Positions 35,543 to 44,700 of a stretch of 64,000 nucleotides of DNA are shown piece by piece. Source of the DNA: Betaproteobacteria bacterium (GTDB taxonomy: Bacteria; Pseudomonadota; Gammaproteobacteria; Burkholderiales; Eutrophovitaceae). The stretch covers positions 3,309,458 through 3,373,457 of the forward strand of contig CP070643.1 in the NCBI GenBank assembly GCA_020354125.1, given 5' to 3'. Position numbers and translations under genes: made by a program. The stretch's first letter is position 1. Each line of letters starts with the position of its first letter. Under the pieces are notes generated by a model. It saw only the letters and a program-made list of their open reading frames with translations. It made no database searches and was not told the origin of the DNA.

Positions 35543-36550
35543 TCACTGTTGGGGCATGAGTGACATGCCCAGCTCTAGTAGAGCGTCCCACACATCACCC
35601 TTGGCCAGCCCTTTGGCCATGCGATCCACGCGGGCTGCGTTTCTCAGCGCGGAGAGTAGCTGCTGGCGGTCGAGCCTGCGCAGTGCCTGCGGCAGCAATT
35701 TCTGACGCGCGCCCCAGACACGGGCCTGCTGCATTGCTTGGTTTAGTGAAACTCCGTTATCAACCAGAGTCCTGACGCGGCTCAGTGCCCGTGCTTCTTC
35801 GGCGACGGCCCACAACACCAGGGGTATCGCAGCACCTTCACCGCGCAGCCCATCAAGCATGCGCAGGAAATGGTTGCGGTCGCCGCGCAGCAGCGTGGCC
35901 CCCAGCTCGAAGACGTCGAAACGGGCAACGTCGAGCACAGCACTCTTGACGTCGTTAAAAGCCAGCTCTCCAGGCGGGAACAACAAGGCCAGCTTTTGTA
36001 CTTCCTGATAAGCCGCCATCAAATTACCTTCGACGCGCTCAGCAATGAAGGCCACCGTTTCTCGCGATGCCTTTTGTTCTTGCTGCGCAAGTCGCTGCGA
36101 AATCCACGCCGGCAGACGTTCACGCGCAACGCTCTTCGCGTGCACCGTTTCACCGGCCCTTTCCAGCGCACCGAACCACTTGGAGGCCAATGCGTGACGA
36201 TCCAGCGCCGGCAGGCTCACCACTGTGACGGCGTCGTCCGGCAGGGTGTCACAATAGCCCACCAGGGCGTCGGCGCCGTTCTTGCCAGGTTTGCCACTGG
36301 GAACTCGCAGGTCAACAATGCGCTTGCTGGCAAAAAGCGAAAGGCTGTGACCCGCCTCTCGCAAAGCTCCCCAATCAAATCCGGCGTCTGCGATCAGAAT
36401 CTTGCGCTCTTCGAAACCGGCTGCCAGCGCGGCTGTGCGGATGCGGTCGGCTGCTTCCAACGCGAGTAACAGTTCTTCGCCGAATACGACGTACAGCGGC
36501 GCCAGTTCACGCTCGAGCCGCTGCGCAAGCTGATCAGTGTCGAAACGCAT
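35543..36550 (-). CDS. holA: DNA polymerase III delta subunit HolA
   Basis: The 335-aa protein opens with LERELAPLYVVFGEELLLALEAADRIR, the degenerate P-loop region of HolA. It also has the later TLLRGDRNHFLRMLDGLRGEGAAIPLVLWAV signature. It is the clamp-loader subunit that opens the beta clamp. The usual neighbours leuS and lptE are not upstream here; ptsI is. Confidence 0.92.
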   Translation of the reverse strand: MRFDTDQLAQRLERELAPLYVVFGEELLLALEAADRIRTAALAAGFEERKILIADAGFDWGALREAGHSLSLFASKRIVDLRVPSGKPGKNGADALVGYCDTLPDDAVTVVSLPALDRHALASKWFGALERAGETVHAKSVARERLPAWISQRLAQQEQKASRETVAFIAERVEGNLMAAYQEVQKLALLFPPGELAFNDVKSAVLDVARFDVFELGATLLRGDRNHFLRMLDGLRGEGAAIPLVLWAVAEEARALSRVRTLVDNGVSLNQAMQQARVWGARQKLLPQALRRLDRQQLLSALRNAARVDRMAKGLAKGDVWDALLELGMSLMPQQ

Positions 36551-36600
36551 ACACCGGAGCCTACCTCATGTCTGGTCACACATGCGACGATGAGACGGGT

Positions 36601-38334
36601 TCATACGTTCATCTTCTGCAGCAGGTTCTCAATTCGATCGGAAACATGGCTGCGGAGAATTCTCTGTGTCGTTCCGACCAGGTCTGACACCCCTGTCTTG
36701 AGCACAACCTGCTTTACCGCCAAGAGATAAGCCGGGTGCATCGAGAACTGGCGCAGACCGAAGCCAAGCAGCAATCGCGTCAGACGGGTGTCGCCCGCCA
36801 TTTCGCCGCAGACAGCGACTGGCTTGCCGACCCGATTGGCGCTGCGGATGATGTGTGAAACCAGCTCCAGTACCGCCGGGTGCAAAGGGTCGTACAGGTG
36901 CGCAACGGTGTCGTCGCTGCGGTCAATCGCCAGCGTGTACTGAATCAGGTCGTTGGTGCCAATTGACACGAAATCGAGCTTACGCATAAACATGTTGACC
37001 GACAGCGCGGCGGCCGGAACTTCGATCATGCCGCCGACTTCGACGTTGTTGTCATACGGAATGTTGTCCTCATCCAACGATTCCTTGGCCTCGGCAATCA
37101 GGTGCAACGCCTGTTCGATCTCGTGCATCGACGACAGCATCGGGATCAGTATCCGGATTTTGCCGTAGTGCGACGCGCGCAGAATCGCGCGTAACTGGTG
37201 ATGAAACAGTCGCGGTTCGGCCAAACACAAACGAATGGCGCGCAAACCGAGCGCCGGGTTCGGTGCGACACGGCTTGCATCGGCTACTTGTTTGTCGGCA
37301 CCAAGATCGAAAGTGCGGACGGTGACCGGATTACCCTCCATTTCGACCGCAACGCGGCGATAAGCTTCAAACTGCTCATCTTCACTCGGTAGGTCACCGC
37401 GATTGAGGAACAGGAACTCGGTGCGGAACAGTCCGATACCGGTTGCGCCGTTGTCTCTTGCGACGGCCACGTCTTCGGGTAATTCGATGTTGGCGTGCAG
37501 GTCGACCTCAATGCTGTCAAGCGTGGCAGCCTTGGTGCGCGTGATGCGCTTGAGTTTCTCGCGCTCGAGTTGCCATTGCTCCTGTCGCAGCTTGTACTCG
37601 GTCAGAACGGCATCATCGGGATTGACGATTACCACGCCGTGGTTTCCGTCGACGATCAGCGTCTCGTTCTCGCGAATCAGCGTGCGCGCCTGATGCAGTG
37701 CTACCACCGACGGGATGTTGAGACTGCGCGCAACGATGGCGGTATGTGACGTGGCGCCGCCAAGATCGGTTATGAAACTGGCGAAATGGTGTTGCTTGAA
37801 AACGATAACATCGGCCGGCGAAAGATCATGCGCTACCAGAATCGCATTTTCTTCCGGGATGTTGCGCACTGTATAGCCGGGCTGTCCCAACAGAGCCTTG
37901 AGAACGCGCTCCACGACTTGTTGAATGTCGGCTTTGCGCTCTCGCAGATATATGTCTTCGATGCGGTCGAATTGCTCGACCAACGCTTCCATCTGCAGTT
38001 TCAACGCCCATTCCGCGTTGCAATGCATCGACTCGATCAGTTGCTTGGGGACCTCCGAGAGCGTCGAGTCCTCGAGAATCATTCGATGCAAGTTGAGAAA
38101 CGCCTCGAACTCCGCCGCTGGTACTCCGGGTGGTATGTGATCTGCAAGTTCGCTGAGGTCTTCGCGAACCTGTGCGATAGCTGCGTCAAAACGGGCTTTC
38201 TCGGTCGCTACCTGTGATTCCGGTATGTCATAGTGCGCCACCTCGAGCTGTGCGTGAGATACCAGCTGCGCCCTGCCGATGGCGATGCCACCCGAGACCC
38301 CTACGCCATGAATGGTAAAACTCATGTGCTGCAT
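36601..38334 (-). CDS. ptsI: Phosphoenolpyruvate-protein phosphotransferase (Enzyme I)
   Basis: The 577-aa enzyme takes phosphate from PEP onto the His in GGATSHTAIVARSLNIPSVV and passes it to HPr. The PEP-binding barrel contains GLFRTEFLFLNR, the metal-binding FVSIGTNDLIQY and VCGEMAGD. A second start is possible at 38325. It follows ptsH by 52 bases. As no sugar permease is present, this PTS is probably regulatory. Confidence 0.95.
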   Translation of the reverse strand: MQHMSFTIHGVGVSGGIAIGRAQLVSHAQLEVAHYDIPESQVATEKARFDAAIAQVREDLSELADHIPPGVPAAEFEAFLNLHRMILEDSTLSEVPKQLIESMHCNAEWALKLQMEALVEQFDRIEDIYLRERKADIQQVVERVLKALLGQPGYTVRNIPEENAILVAHDLSPADVIVFKQHHFASFITDLGGATSHTAIVARSLNIPSVVALHQARTLIRENETLIVDGNHGVVIVNPDDAVLTEYKLRQEQWQLEREKLKRITRTKAATLDSIEVDLHANIELPEDVAVARDNGATGIGLFRTEFLFLNRGDLPSEDEQFEAYRRVAVEMEGNPVTVRTFDLGADKQVADASRVAPNPALGLRAIRLCLAEPRLFHHQLRAILRASHYGKIRILIPMLSSMHEIEQALHLIAEAKESLDEDNIPYDNNVEVGGMIEVPAAALSVNMFMRKLDFVSIGTNDLIQYTLAIDRSDDTVAHLYDPLHPAVLELVSHIIRSANRVGKPVAVCGEMAGDTRLTRLLLGFGLRQFSMHPAYLLAVKQVVLKTGVSDLVGTTQRILRSHVSDRIENLLQKMNV

Positions 38335-38386
38335 TTCAGTTTGAGATAAGCGAAACGCTCAGTCGCTAGTCGAAGTTGAGAATGTT

Positions 38387-38656
38387 TCATTCTCCCTCTC
38401 CGAACTTGTCCTCGATCAATGCAACGAGAGCATCCATTGCAGCCTGTTCGTCGGGCCCTTCCGTTTCGAGTTCAACGCTGCTGCCTTTGCCGGCGGCGAG
38501 CATCATCACCCCCATGATGCTCTTGGCATTGACACGCCGTCCGTCCCGGGTCATCCACACTTCACACTGGAAACTGCCGGCAAGCTGGGTCAGCTTCGCT
38601 GAAGCCCGTGCATGCAGACCCAGCCGGTTAACGATTTCGATTTGCTGACGCAGCAT
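38387..38656 (-). CDS. ptsH: Phosphocarrier protein HPr
   Basis: The 89-aa protein has the phosphorylated His in NRLGLHARASAKL and the regulatory Ser site in NAKSIMGVMMLAAGKGS. It passes phosphate between Enzyme I and EIIA proteins. It overlaps the EIIA gene by 29 bases. Confidence 0.95.
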   Translation of the reverse strand: MLRQQIEIVNRLGLHARASAKLTQLAGSFQCEVWMTRDGRRVNAKSIMGVMMLAAGKGSSVELETEGPDEQAAMDALVALIEDKFGEGE

Positions 38657-39053
38657 TGCGCAACTGGGAGAACGGTATTTGCATTACGCCTTCCGCACCT
38701 CCCGAAAGCGCTTTGTCAACGACCGTGCGCAACGGCTCTGTGCGGTAGGTCAGGGCGCGGATTAGCATTGGAAGATTGACGCCGGCCACGCCTTCAACCT
38801 TACCGGGCGTGAGAAGCCGGCTCGCGATGTTGCAGGGTGTGGCACCGTAGATGTCGGAAAACACCAGCACGCCGTCGCCCTGATCGAGCGTGCGCAACAA
38901 TTTGATTGCCTGCGGCAGAATCTGGTCAGGATCTTCCTGCGGCGTGACGCCGATCTGCATGACGTAGGGCGGCCGTCCGCCCATCACGTGGCTTGCGGAA
39001 TGAATCAGACTCTCGCCGAGAGTGCCATGAGTAATCAGCAATATTCCAACCAT
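38628..39053 (-). CDS. PTS EIIA component of the mannose family
   Basis: From the start at 39053 (MVGILLITHGTLGESL) this is a 141-aa EIIA(Man) domain with its phosphorylated His in ITHG. An upstream in-frame start at 39104 would add 17 unmatched residues. EIIB and EIIC are missing, as in other proteobacteria where this EIIA-HPr-EI set regulates metabolism, for example PHB turnover, rather than transporting sugar. Confidence 0.9.
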   Translation of the reverse strand: MVGILLITHGTLGESLIHSASHVMGGRPPYVMQIGVTPQEDPDQILPQAIKLLRTLDQGDGVLVFSDIYGATPCNIASRLLTPGKVEGVAGVNLPMLIRALTYRTEPLRTVVDKALSGGAEGVMQIPFSQLRNAASANRNR

Positions 39054-39131
39054 TGTCCGTGCAGATGCCGAATCGGCTATTTGGTGATTGTACTCCGGGG
39101 TCACGCAATGACCATGCTCACCTGATGGCGG

Positions 39132-40100
39132 TTAGCGCACCGCAGCGCCCGTCGTCTGTCGGGCAAGGTTACGTTCCAGGGCGTCGATGAATATGCCGGC
39201 GACGTTGCAGCCGGTCTGGTCGTGTATCTCACGCATGCATGTCGGGCTCGTTACATTGACTTCCGTGAGGAAGTCGCCGATCACGTCGAGACCGACCAAC
39301 AGAAGTCCGCACGCCTTTAGCTCAGGACCGAGCGTTTCGGCAATTTCGCGTTCGCGCTCGGTGATGGGCATCGCTACACCCCGTCCACCGACCGCCAGGT
39401 TGCCGCGGTGCTCGCGTGGCTTCGGGATGCGTGCCAGCGTGTACGGCACCGGTTCACCATCGATTACCAGTACGCGCTTGTCGCCTTCGCTGATTTCCGG
39501 AATGTAGCGCTGTACCATGATCGTTCGGCTTCCCATCAAAGTCAGGGTTTCAATGATGACGCCCAGATTGGGGTCATCGGCGCCGGACCGGAAAATCGAG
39601 GCGCCTCCCATGCCATCCAGCGGCTTGAGGATGACATCGGCATGCTCGTCGGCAAAATCGCGAATCAGCGATTCATGCCGGGTGACGAGCGTCGGGACTG
39701 TGAACTGTGCGAAGCGCGCAATCGACAGCTTCTCGTTGAAATCGCGTATCGCTGCCGGCCGATTGAAAACAGGGGTGCCGAGCTTCTCGGCCATTTCCAA
39801 CAGGTAAGTGCTGTAGACATACTCCATGTTAAACGGAGGATCCTTGCGCATGATGATGCAATCGAAATCGAGAGGCGACTGAGCGCTCCGTTCGCTGGCC
39901 CGATACCAGTCTTTTTCATCGCCGGTTAGTTCGAGATCCTGGGCGAAGCAAATCACCTGTCCGCTTTGCCACACCAGATCTTCTTGCCGCATGGCTGCGA
40001 GGTGGTGGCCGCGGGCAACCGCTTCGCGCATCATCGTGTAAGACGTGTCCTTGTACGTCTTGATGCTGTCGAGCGGGTCGAGTACGAAAAGAATTCTCAT
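39132..40100 (-). CDS. gshB: Glutathione synthetase
   Basis: The 322-aa ATP-grasp enzyme joins glycine to gamma-glutamylcysteine. The family signatures MRKDPPFNMEYVYSTYLLE, KPLDGMGGASIFR and ADFLTEVNVTSPT-like (IGDFLTEVNVTSPTCMREI) are clear. It stands at the head of the EIIA-HPr-EI genes. The gene for the first enzyme (gshA), often next door in betaproteobacteria, is absent and a PhyH-like gene occupies that place. Confidence 0.95.
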   Translation of the reverse strand: MRILFVLDPLDSIKTYKDTSYTMMREAVARGHHLAAMRQEDLVWQSGQVICFAQDLELTGDEKDWYRASERSAQSPLDFDCIIMRKDPPFNMEYVYSTYLLEMAEKLGTPVFNRPAAIRDFNEKLSIARFAQFTVPTLVTRHESLIRDFADEHADVILKPLDGMGGASIFRSGADDPNLGVIIETLTLMGSRTIMVQRYIPEISEGDKRVLVIDGEPVPYTLARIPKPREHRGNLAVGGRGVAMPITEREREIAETLGPELKACGLLLVGLDVIGDFLTEVNVTSPTCMREIHDQTGCNVAGIFIDALERNLARQTTGAAVR

Positions 40101-40257
40101 GCGGGTTTTGCTGTCTTGCCGTCTGGTGGCGATAAACGCTACCTGAAGGGGCGAGGAAATCGGGTCTGGTGAGCTGCCTGGGTCTGCGCGGATTGTAGCA
40201 GAGGCGAATTTCAGGTCGCTTCAGAATTGTGTTCCCGGACAGCTAAAGCGAAATGCG

Positions 40258-41127
40258 TTATGTGACGGCGGCCTGTCGCATCACCGCTTCCTGGTCCTCG
40301 GGAACATAGAAGTAGGAACCCGGCCGGAACTCGTAACCAAGGTCACCAAGAAGACGGCGCTGCCGCGGCGTACAGCGGTCCATGACGTCTTTGCGTGGTG
40401 CCGCAAAGTCGTACCAGCGAACGAACATCTGGCAATAGTTGTAGAGCAAGGTCTTGCGTGCCGAGCCTGAGTTATTGGGTGCCGGGCCATGCCACAGGGC
40501 ATGCGAGAACAGGTAACAGTCGCCAGCTTTGCCTTTCAGCTGCACAGCGCCCGGCGCGTGTGGATTCGGCACTCGTCCCCTGGACTCCGGAAACGGGCGC
40601 ATATGACTGCCGGGAAACACCGTAAAGTTGCCGCTGTCTTTTTCGGTCACGTCGGTCAGCAGGTACATCGCCTTGATCGCGATTGGCCAACTCGTTTCCG
40701 TTACCCGGATGTGTCGCTGAGCCTCTCCACCATCGGTGTGGGTGTAACCCGGGAATCCGTCGCCAGAGGCACGCACGATTGCCTGCGACATTGAGAACTG
40801 GATATACGGCCCCATGATATCGAGCACCAGGTCGAAAATGCCGGGGCGGTCAATGAGATCAATGAACGCCTGGTGATATGGCAACAGATCGCGCCGGTCC
40901 ATGAACGCCTCGGGATCCGGGTCGGCGTGTTCAACCCATGCGTAGTGACCAAGTGGCATCTTGTCGAATAACGGCTCATATCCTGGCAGATTGCGTATAC
41001 GGTCGATCTCATTACTGAAGAAGCTGACCTCATCAGGGTCGAGTACGCCTTCCAGTTGAAGATATCCATCTACAGCCCATTGCTCCCGCTGTGATTCGGT
41101 CAGCGTTTTCATGTTCTTCTGATTCAT
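40258..41127 (-). CDS. Phytanoyl-CoA dioxygenase (PhyH) family protein
   Basis: The 289-aa protein is a 2-oxoglutarate/Fe(II) oxygenase. The iron-binding H-x-D is in GYTHTDGGEAQRH, the distal His in LWHGPAPNNSGSARKTL, and its Arg/Ser binds 2-oxoglutarate. ATG 41127 is preceded by an ideal AGGAGG; an upstream start at 41151 is less likely. The substrate is unknown. It lies between amtB and gshB on the same strand, after the amtB terminator. Confidence 0.88.
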   Translation of the reverse strand: MNQKNMKTLTESQREQWAVDGYLQLEGVLDPDEVSFFSNEIDRIRNLPGYEPLFDKMPLGHYAWVEHADPDPEAFMDRRDLLPYHQAFIDLIDRPGIFDLVLDIMGPYIQFSMSQAIVRASGDGFPGYTHTDGGEAQRHIRVTETSWPIAIKAMYLLTDVTEKDSGNFTVFPGSHMRPFPESRGRVPNPHAPGAVQLKGKAGDCYLFSHALWHGPAPNNSGSARKTLLYNYCQMFVRWYDFAAPRKDVMDRCTPRQRRLLGDLGYEFRPGSYFYVPEDQEAVMRQAAVT

Positions 41128-41365
41128 AGCTCCTCCTGCCTTGCGGCGCATAGACAGGTCCCGTCATCGGGACGTTCGCCTGTTTGCGTAAGCGACTCCC
41201 TCTGTCGCCTCGCTACGCGGGTTGCCTCGGAGAACGGATTTTATCAGCGACCTTATGGTACTGGCCCAATAGGCAAGCCGGGCCTGACAGACGAACGACG
41301 GCAATTACCCCGGCGACGCGGCGCACGGTACCAATCCGTGTGGCGTTTCGTTTGATGGGACTTGG

Positions 41366-41396
41366 TAAAAAAACGGGCGCCCCGAGAGGCGCCCGT
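41366..41396 (-). terminator. Intrinsic terminator of glnK-amtB
   Basis: On the minus strand ACGGGCGCC and GGCGCCCGT form a perfect 9-bp stem around a 6-base loop, followed by seven T's. It lies 26 bases after the amtB stop. Confidence 0.92.
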
Positions 41397-41421
41397 AAGG
41401 GGAGGAGAGTTATTGCAGGTA

Positions 41422-42714
41422 TTACAGGTGGTAAGCGACCTCGCCGTGCTGGGTCGAGTCGAGGCCTTCACGTTCCTCGTCTTCCGGCACGCGGAGTCCA
41501 ATCACAACATCGATGATCTTGAACAGGATGAAGCTGATGATGCCTGTCCAGACGATGGTGACCAGCACGCTGACGATCTGCACCCAGACCTGGCCACCCA
41601 TGGACACGCCCTCGCCGTAGCCACCGCCACCGAAGGCAGTCGAGGCGAGGAAGCCAGTGCCGATGGCGCCGATGATGCCGCCGACACCGTGCACCCCAAA
41701 CACATCGAGCGAGTCGTCATAACCGAACATCGACTTCAGGCCAGTGACCGCCCAGAAGCACACGACACCGGCGACGATGCCGAGGACGATTGCGCCCATC
41801 GGACCGACGAAGGCACAAGCGGGCGTGATCGCCACCAGACCGGCGACTGCACCGGAAGCTGCACCCAGCATGGTTGGTTTTCCGCGCGCGATCCATTCAA
41901 TGAACAGCCAGCCCAGCACTGCCGCAGCCGTGCAAAGCTGTGTGTTGATCAGCACCAGGCCGGCAGTGCCGTCAGCCGCGAGCTCACTGCCGACGTTGAA
42001 GCCGTACCAGCCGACCCACAGCAGCGCTGCGCCGACCATGGTGAAGGTCAGGTTATGCGGCGGCATCGCTTCCTTGCCGTAGCCAATCCGCTTGCCAATT
42101 ACGATGCAGCCAACCAGTGCCGCGATACCGGCATTGATGTGAACCACGGTTCCACCGGCGAAATCCATCGCGCCCATGTCGGCGAGGAAACCGCCGCCCC
42201 ATACCATGTGCGCGATCGGGATGTAGCAAAGGAACAGCCAGAACACCATGAACCAGAGTACCGCCGAGAACTTGATGCGTTCGGCGAATGCGCCGACGAT
42301 CAGTGCCGGTGTGATGCAGGCAAAGGTGAGCTGGAAGGTAACGAATACATACTCGGGAATGGTGCCGCTCAGCGTGTCGGGCGTGATGCCGGACAGGAAC
42401 GACTTGCTGAAGCCACCGTAGATCGAGTTGAACGGTCCCTCAGTGAAGGCTAGGCTGTAACCGAACAGCGCCCACAGAATTGACATCAGCGCGAAGACGG
42501 CGAAAACCTGCATTAACACCGACAGCATGTTCTTGGCGCGTACCAATCCGCCATAAAACAGCGCGAGGCCAGGGATCGTCATCATGATGACCAGTACCGT
42601 GGCGACGATCATCCAGGCCGTGTCGCCTGAATTCAGTACGTCCTCGGCCAAAGCCGGCGTCGAAGCGGTGAACAGGCCCGCCAGCATCGACAATGAAAGA
42701 AACTTTCTAAGCAT
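41422..42714 (-). CDS. amtB: Ammonium transporter AmtB
   Basis: The 430-aa protein has a cleavable leader (MLRKFLSLSMLAGLFTASTPALA) and eleven membrane helices. Family signatures include DTAWMIVATVLVIMMTIPGLALFYGGL, the conserved pore His in GGTVVHINAGIAAL and the second His in DVFGVHGVGGIIGAI. It imports ammonium and is blocked by GlnK. It follows glnK by 12 bases with GGGAG before the start. Confidence 0.96.
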   Translation of the reverse strand: MLRKFLSLSMLAGLFTASTPALAEDVLNSGDTAWMIVATVLVIMMTIPGLALFYGGLVRAKNMLSVLMQVFAVFALMSILWALFGYSLAFTEGPFNSIYGGFSKSFLSGITPDTLSGTIPEYVFVTFQLTFACITPALIVGAFAERIKFSAVLWFMVFWLFLCYIPIAHMVWGGGFLADMGAMDFAGGTVVHINAGIAALVGCIVIGKRIGYGKEAMPPHNLTFTMVGAALLWVGWYGFNVGSELAADGTAGLVLINTQLCTAAAVLGWLFIEWIARGKPTMLGAASGAVAGLVAITPACAFVGPMGAIVLGIVAGVVCFWAVTGLKSMFGYDDSLDVFGVHGVGGIIGAIGTGFLASTAFGGGGYGEGVSMGGQVWVQIVSVLVTIVWTGIISFILFKIIDVVIGLRVPEDEEREGLDSTQHGEVAYHL

Positions 42715-42726
42715 TATTATTCTCCC

Positions 42727-43209
<483 letters not shown>

Positions 43210-43255
43210 TTATTCATGTAGTTATAGAATTTTTGGCCTTGCTCGCCGGAATCTG

Positions 43256-43272
43256 TGCACAAGTTTGGTGCG
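43256..43272. promoter_or_regulatory. NtrC-like binding site 1 (glnK)
   Basis: TGCACAAGTTTGGTGCG matches the enterobacterial NtrC consensus TGCACCA-N3-TGGTGCA at most positions, including the full TGGTGC half. Its centre lies 71 bp upstream of the first base of the sigma-54 promoter. Confidence 0.75.
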
Positions 43273-43286
43273 GCGCCCTCACGTCT

Positions 43287-43303
43287 CGCACCATGCTGGG
43301 GCG
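43287..43303. promoter_or_regulatory. NtrC-like binding site 2 (glnK)
   Basis: CGCACCATGCTGGGGCG keeps GCACCA and TGG...GC of the NtrC consensus. Its centre is 31 bp (three helical turns) from site 1, the usual arrangement for cooperative binding. Confidence 0.6.
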
Positions 43304-43471
43304 TCTTACCGATTGGCTCCCGTTGTCGTCTTGTGGGCCGGCGGACTACTGGTTTGTCGCCAACCAGGGGCCGCGCTGCGCAACCTGATCGGACCGATCG
43401 AGCCCTTGGTCCGCTTGGCGCGGGCCACAATCGCGTGGCCCGGCTTGCCCGCTGCTAGAGATTCACGGTTG
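43304..43471. other. Remaining intergenic DNA upstream of the glnK control region
   Basis: The sequence between the NtrC site and the porin stop codon holds no recognisable gene or terminator. If transcription from the TorF promoter reads through, it would join glnK-amtB in one transcript. Confidence 0.4.
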
Positions 43472-44209
43472 TTAGAAATTTTTGGTGATCGAGAAGTAGA
43501 CTCTGCTATCTGCAATCGTGGTCGCGCCCTCGATATCGGTGTCAGTCCAGGCCAGCTCATAATCCAGCCCGGTATAGATGGCGTCGCTATAGCCGACATA
43601 GACCTTGTAGTCGTCGTAGTCGGCTTGGCTATTCTCACCGGCGATTGAGGGGTCGTTGCCGCTTAACCTCGTCGCCCCATAGCTGCCTCCAATAGTGATG
43701 CCATTCGAGAAGGTGTAGTCAGCGCCGACCAGTGTATAGCCTGAACCCCGAGCGTCCTGAATGGAGAAATATCCCTCACTGATAATGGAGTAGTAGCCGA
43801 GGTAGAACCATTTCCACGAGCCAACGGCGTAGATTTCGTCACTGTTGGCAATGCTGGCGCCGGGATAGTTGAAGTGGATATAGCCAAGGTCCACGCCCCA
43901 GTCGCCCCAGTTCTTCTTCCAGCCGATGTAGGCGTCGATTTCTACGGATGACGACTCTGCGAGAAGATCGCTTGTCCAGCTGACGTTCGAAGCCCAGGTA
44001 CCGATGTAGATACCGTAATCGGCGCTCTCCCAATCGAAGCCACCTTGGACAGCGAACTTTTCGTTAGTCTGGGAAAGCCCGCGGAATACGTAGTCGGTAG
44101 TGAACGTCAGGTTCGCGCTGATCGGAATCTGCGGATCCTCTGCTAATGCGACGCCAGGCAGGGCGAGCGCAGCGGCTGCGACCAGAGCAGCTTTTTTGTG
44201 CGTGGACAT
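43472..44209 (-). CDS. TorF-family (Gcw_chp) putative outer-membrane porin
   Basis: The 245-aa protein has a signal peptide (MSTHKKAALVAAAALALPGVALA) and alternating beta strands such as SANLTFTTDYVFRGLSQTNEKFAVQGGFDWES. It ends in SITKNF, a terminal Phe as expected for outer-membrane barrels. TorF-like proteins commonly accompany glnK-amtB in proteobacteria, and an ammonium-limitation role is plausible. It has its own sigma-54 promoter and NtrC-like sites. Confidence 0.88.
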   Translation of the reverse strand: MSTHKKAALVAAAALALPGVALAEDPQIPISANLTFTTDYVFRGLSQTNEKFAVQGGFDWESADYGIYIGTWASNVSWTSDLLAESSSVEIDAYIGWKKNWGDWGVDLGYIHFNYPGASIANSDEIYAVGSWKWFYLGYYSIISEGYFSIQDARGSGYTLVGADYTFSNGITIGGSYGATRLSGNDPSIAGENSQADYDDYKVYVGYSDAIYTGLDYELAWTDTDIEGATTIADSRVYFSITKNF

Positions 44210-44261
44210 TTAGTTCTCCTGTTTAGGTTTGATGACAATGCGAAAAAGCGATGCTGCACTG

Positions 44262-44277
44262 CGCATAAGGCATGCCA
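44262..44277 (-). promoter_or_regulatory. Sigma-54 promoter of the TorF-like porin gene
   Basis: The minus strand reads TGGCATGCCTTATGCG. The GG and GC elements have correct spacing and TGGCA and TGC are conserved. It would start transcription about 40 bases before the porin gene, whose ribosome site is AGGAG. Confidence 0.78.
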
Positions 44278-44340
44278 GGAGCTGTGACGTAACGTATTCA
44301 ATAGGTTAATAAATTTAGTACAAAAGAAATGCTGCAGCGC

Positions 44341-44357
44341 CGCACCACCATGATGCG
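44341..44357. promoter_or_regulatory. NtrC-like binding site 1 (porin)
   Basis: CGCACCACCATGATGCG keeps GCACCA and TG-TGC of the NtrC consensus. Its centre is 72 bp upstream of the first base of the sigma-54 promoter, matching the glnK arrangement within one base. Confidence 0.65.
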
Positions 44358-44371
44358 AATTGTTCTCAACA

Positions 44372-44388
44372 TGCACTGACTTGGAGCG
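44372..44388. promoter_or_regulatory. NtrC-like binding site 2 (porin)
   Basis: TGCACTGACTTGGAGCG keeps TGCAC and TGG-GC of the consensus. Its centre is 31 bp from site 1, exactly as at glnK. The site is also only 50 bases from the divergent ubiK start. Confidence 0.55.
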
Positions 44389-44437
44389 GCGAGCCTTTCG
44401 CGCTTTGGTTACACTCGGCGGGGAGGAGACAAGCGAC

Positions 44438-44686
44438 TTGGACAATAAAACCCTTGATGACATCAGTCGCCGGGTAGACGAACTGATGGCCAATACGCCG
44501 GTTGAAGATGTGCAAAAAAATCTCCGTGCGTTGCTCTCATCCTGGTTCGCGCGGCTCGATCTGGTCACGCGCGAAGAATTCGATGTTCAGCAGGCCGTCT
44601 TGCAGCGCACCCGAGAGAAGTTGTCGCAAATGGAAGCACGCGTTGCCGAGTTGGAGCGTTTGCTCGGTGATAGCAGCGAAAGCTGA
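44438..44686 (+). CDS. ubiK: Ubiquinone biosynthesis accessory factor UbiK (BMFP domain)
   Basis: From a TTG start the protein is 82 aa: LDNKTLDDISRRVDELMA, then a helix and a C-terminal trimeric coiled coil (REKLSQMEARVAELERLL). The match to UbiK begins exactly here, and GGAGGAG lies at the right distance, so longer versions from ATG 44360 are rejected. UbiK assists assembly of the soluble aerobic ubiquinone-making complex. Confidence 0.88.
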   Translation: MDNKTLDDISRRVDELMANTPVEDVQKNLRALLSSWFARLDLVTREEFDVQQAVLQRTREKLSQMEARVAELERLLGDSSES

Positions 44687-44700
44687 CTGAACGAAAGCCG

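Noticed and set aside
41362..42453. 363-codon frame opposite amtB
   Set aside because: Asp/His-rich composition is the mirror image of transmembrane codons of AmtB; no ribosome site or domain.
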